This document shows, piece after piece, positions 61,188 through 64,000 of a DNA stretch of 64,000 nt. Position numbers and translations under genes: made by a program. The notes below the pieces were generated by a model. That model was not told where the DNA came from. It saw only the letters and a list, made by a program, of their open reading frames with translations, and did not search any database. Source of the stretch: Methylobacterium sp. J-077 (GTDB lineage: Bacteria > Pseudomonadota > Alphaproteobacteria > Rhizobiales > Beijerinckiaceae); the NCBI RefSeq assembly GCF_022829365.1, contig NZ_JAKSYJ010000111.1:91615-155614 (forward strand), in the 5' to 3' direction. Numbering within the stretch: the first letter of the stretch is position 1; each line of letters starts with the position of its first letter.

Positions 61188-64000
61188 ATGAACAGCCTGA
61201 TCGTCTTCTCGCTGCGCCAGCGCGTGCTGGTGGTGCTGCTGTTCGTGGTGATGCTCGGCATCGGCTACGGCGCCTACACGCAGCTCAACATCGAGGCCTA
61301 TCCCGACCCGGTGCCGCCGCTGGTCGACGTCATCACCCAGAATCCGGGGCAATCCGCCGACGAGATCGAGCGCTACATCACCATCCCGTTGGAGGTGGCG
61401 CTCGCCGGCATCCCGAACGCCCAGGTGGTGCGCACGATCTCGCTGTTCGGCCTGTCCGACGTGAAGGTCCAGTTCAACTACGAGTACACGTACGAGGAGG
61501 CGCTGCAGCGGGTGCTCAACCGCCTGTCGCAGGCTCCGAGCCTGCCCAACGGCGCCACCCCGCAGATCTCGCCGACCAGTCCCGTCGGCGAGATCATGCG
61601 CTACAAGCTGGTCGGCCCGGCGGGCTACTCGCCTATGGACATGAAGACCCTGCAGGATTGGGTGCTCCAACGCCGGTTCAAGGCGATCCCGGGCGTCGTC
61701 GACGTGACCGCCTTCGGCGGCAAGGCCAAGGAATACGAGGTCGCGGTCGATCTGAACCGCCTGCAGGCCCAGGGCCTGACCCTGGTCCAGCTCACCACCG
61801 CGCTGAACAACGCCTCGATCAATGTCGGCGGCCAGACGCTGAATGTCGGCCAGCAATCCGCCGTGGTGCGCGGCATCGGCCTGATCCGCGACATGGACGA
61901 CATCAACGACACGATGATCAGCCTCGTCAACGGCACGCCGGTGCTGGTGCGGGACGTGGCCGAGGTGCGCGTGTCGAACGCGCCGCGGCTCGGCATCGTC
62001 GGCCACGACGACCAGCCCGACGTGGTCGAGGGCATCGTGCTGATGAGCCGCGGCGGCAAGAGCCTGCCGACCCTGGAGCGCGTCGAGGCCGAGATCGACA
62101 AGATCAACAGCTCGACGATCCTGCCGCCCGACGTGAAGATCGAGCGGATCTACGACCGGTCAGGCCTGATCCACACCACGACCCATACGGTGATGCACAA
62201 CCTCGTCTTCGGGGTGGTGCTGGTGTTCATCGTGCAGTGGCTGTTCCTCGGCTCGCTCACCAGCGCGATCATCGTGGCGGCCACGATCCCGTTCGCCCTC
62301 GGCTTCGCGATCCTGATCCTGGTGGTGCGGGGCGATTCGGCCAACCTGCTGTCGCTGGGCGCGATCGATTTCGGCCTGATCGTCGACGCCACGGTGATCA
62401 TGGTCGAGAACGTGTTCCGCCACCTCGCGGAGCCGGAGCACACCAGGGGTCAGCAGGCGCCCGGGGGGCTCGAGGGCCGGCTCGGCACCATCGCGATCGC
62501 CGGCGTCGAGGTGAACCGGGCAATCTTCTTCTCGGCGATCATCATCATCCTCGGCTTCCTGCCGCTCTTCACGATGAGCGGCGTCGAGGGCCACATCTTC
62601 GGGCCGATGGCCAAGACCTACGCCTACGCGCTGGTCGGCGGCCTGCTCGCGACCTTCACGGTGTCGCCGGCCCTGTCGGCGCTGATCCTGCCCCGCAAGC
62701 TGGAGGAGCGGGACACCCTGATCGTGCGGGTCCTGCGCGCCGGGCACGAGCGCATCCTGGCCTTCGGCCTGAAGAACCGGGTGCTGGCGCTCTCGGTGAT
62801 GCTGGCGGTGCTGCTGGTCTCGGGGCTGGCGGCCCGGAACCTCGGCCTCGAATTCCTGCCCCGCCTCGAAGAGGGCAACCTCTACGTGCGCGGCACCATG
62901 CCGTCCTCGATCTCGCTGGAGGCCGGCAACGCCTACGTCCAGCGCCTGCGCAAGATCTTCCAGGAGGTGCCGGAGGTCATCACGGTAATCTCGCACCAGG
63001 GCCGGCCCAACGACGGCACCGACGCCACCGGGTTCTTCAACGTCGAGATCCTGGCGCCGCTCAAGCCCATCGACCAGTGGCGCAAGGGCCTCGACAAGGA
63101 CACGCTGATCCACGACCTGAATAAGCGCCTGGAAGATGAATTCCCGGGAATCGAGTTCAACTTCTCGCAATATATCGAGGACAACGTCCAGGAGGCGGCC
63201 TCGGGCGTGAAGGGCGAGAATTCGGTCAAGATCTACGGCAGCGACCTCACGCAGCTCACCAAGACCGCCAACGCGGTCAAGGCGGCGCTCGCCACCGTGC
63301 CCGGCATCACCGACCTGGCGGTGTTCGAGTCCCTCGGCCAGCCGACCGTGCGGATCGACGTCGACCGCCACAAGGCGGCCCGCTACGGCCTATCCATCGG
63401 CGACGTGAACACCACGATCCAGGCGGCGATCGGCGGCCAGACCGCGGGCGACCTCTACGAGTACGGCTCCGACCGGCACTTCTCCATGCGGGTGCGGCTG
63501 GCCAAGGAGTACCGCTCGTCGCTGGCCGGCATCCGCAACATCGCGGTCGGCGCCCAGAACCCGAATGGCGGCGTGATCCAGGTGCCGCTCTCCGAGATCG
63601 CAGACGTGGACCTCGTCTCGGGCGCCTCGTTCATCTACCGCGAGGACCAGGAACGCTACATCCCGGTGAAGTTCTCGGTACGCGGGCGCGATCTCGGCAG
63701 CACCGTGATCGAGGCGCAGCGCAAGGTCGCCGAGGCGGTGGACCTGCCGCCCGGCTACCGGATGGAGTGGGTCGGGCAGTTCACCAACCTCAAGGAGGCC
63801 GCGACCCGGCTCAGCCTGGTCGTGCCGGTCACCCTGCTGCTGATCGCGCTCCTGCTGTTCATCAACTTCTCGTCGGTGGCGGACATGCTGCTGACGCTCT
63901 CGGTGATCCCGATGGCGATGATCGGCGGCATCTTCGCCCTGGCGCTGACCGGCACGCCATTCTCGATCTCGGCGGCGATCGGGTTCATCGCGCTGTTCGG
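61188..64000 (+). CDS. Heavy-metal RND efflux pump, CzcA type (3' end outside window)
   Basis: 937 complete codons are visible; the C-terminus is off the window. It starts MNSLIVFSLRQRVLVVLLFV as in CzcA/CusA proteins. The fourth helix has IDFGLIVDATVIMVENVFRH with Asp394, Asp400 and Glu407, equal in spacing to the proton-relay residues Asp402, Asp408 and Glu415 of CzcA. This DFG-x3-D pattern points to the Zn/Co/Cd (HME1-like) group rather than the Cu/Ag group. It forms a pair with the adaptor gene upstream. Confidence 0.92.
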   Translation, partial: MNSLIVFSLRQRVLVVLLFVVMLGIGYGAYTQLNIEAYPDPVPPLVDVITQNPGQSADEIERYITIPLEVALAGIPNAQVVRTISLFGLSDVKVQFNYEYTYEEALQRVLNRLSQAPSLPNGATPQISPTSPVGEIMRYKLVGPAGYSPMDMKTLQDWVLQRRFKAIPGVVDVTAFGGKAKEYEVAVDLNRLQAQGLTLVQLTTALNNASINVGGQTLNVGQQSAVVRGIGLIRDMDDINDTMISLVNGTPVLVRDVAEVRVSNAPRLGIVGHDDQPDVVEGIVLMSRGGKSLPTLERVEAEIDKINSSTILPPDVKIERIYDRSGLIHTTTHTVMHNLVFGVVLVFIVQWLFLGSLTSAIIVAATIPFALGFAILILVVRGDSANLLSLGAIDFGLIVDATVIMVENVFRHLAEPEHTRGQQAPGGLEGRLGTIAIAGVEVNRAIFFSAIIIILGFLPLFTMSGVEGHIFGPMAKTYAYALVGGLLATFTVSPALSALILPRKLEERDTLIVRVLRAGHERILAFGLKNRVLALSVMLAVLLVSGLAARNLGLEFLPRLEEGNLYVRGTMPSSISLEAGNAYVQRLRKIFQEVPEVITVISHQGRPNDGTDATGFFNVEILAPLKPIDQWRKGLDKDTLIHDLNKRLEDEFPGIEFNFSQYIEDNVQEAASGVKGENSVKIYGSDLTQLTKTANAVKAALATVPGITDLAVFESLGQPTVRIDVDRHKAARYGLSIGDVNTTIQAAIGGQTAGDLYEYGSDRHFSMRVRLAKEYRSSLAGIRNIAVGAQNPNGGVIQVPLSEIADVDLVSGASFIYREDQERYIPVKFSVRGRDLGSTVIEAQRKVAEAVDLPPGYRMEWVGQFTNLKEAATRLSLVVPVTLLLIALLLFINFSSVADMLLTLSVIPMAMIGGIFALALTGTPFSISAAIGFIALF

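Noticed and set aside
1..64000. tRNA, rRNA and CRISPR signals
   Set aside because: Occurrences of GGTTCGA-type strings fall inside coding regions without a cloverleaf, and no regularly spaced direct repeats were seen.

Overview
The window is one high-GC bacterial chromosomal segment, densely coded on both strands, with no rRNA, tRNA or CRISPR array that I can recognise. It contains the complete serine-cycle cluster sga-hprA-mtdA-fchA / mtkA-mtkB-ppc-mclA on the minus strand (24592-35010), in the gene order known from methylotrophic Alphaproteobacteria. A membrane PQQ-dependent dehydrogenase and a Rhizobiales-like gene set fit the same picture. I read the organism as a Methylobacterium/Methylorubrum-type facultative methylotroph; the species cannot be told from the sequence.

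Region 1-20.8 kb: the 3' end of a membrane protein gene, then a YejA-YejA-YejB peptide/oligopeptide ABC transporter set that lacks YejE and YejF. Next come a NIPSNAP protein, an AraC regulator divergent from an MFS permease, an acetyltransferase and a Crp/Fnr regulator. A small AT-rich palindromic island carries two tiny divergent genes. It is followed by a Bcr/CflA drug exporter, a membrane-anchored cytochrome c, kdsB-pheA, a nonsense-interrupted BrnA-like antitoxin, a tyrosine phosphatase, a second acetyltransferase, inorganic pyrophosphatase, a gamma-carbonic-anhydrase-like protein and several small proteins.

Region 20.3-24.5 kb: a META-domain lipoprotein-like protein, an XRE-like regulator, then a tightly coupled trio (PIG-L deacetylase, NodS-like methyltransferase, GT2 glycosyltransferase) preceded by a 20-codon coupled leader ORF, and a P-loop kinase of atypical composition.

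Region 24.6-35.5 kb: the serine cycle. A factor-independent terminator between fchA and mtkA, and the same AT-rich 10-mer upstream of both halves, suggest two transcription units under shared control. GC-rich hairpin repeats sit in three of the internal spacers.

Region 35.5-47.3 kb: an LpxH-like phosphoesterase with a GT4 glycosyltransferase, rnhB, the PQQ dehydrogenase, a chemoreceptor, a PA0069-type radical SAM protein, a near-consensus parS site, a short glycosyltransferase-like protein, an APC-family permease and moaB.

Region 47.3-52.4 kb: an AT-richer, palindrome-rich gap, an Asp/Glu-racemase-like protein that has lost both catalytic cysteines, maleylacetoacetate isomerase-like GST, a type II NADH dehydrogenase, and a toxin-antitoxin pair whose toxin is frameshifted while the antitoxin and its operator remain. 

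Region 52.4-64 kb: an EthD pair, a large hybrid histidine kinase, an O-antigen ligase family protein, a secreted repeat protein, and a metal block: a COG0523 GTPase behind a Zur-like palindrome, divergent from an HME-RND efflux operon (adaptor plus CzcA-type pump, the latter running off the window end).
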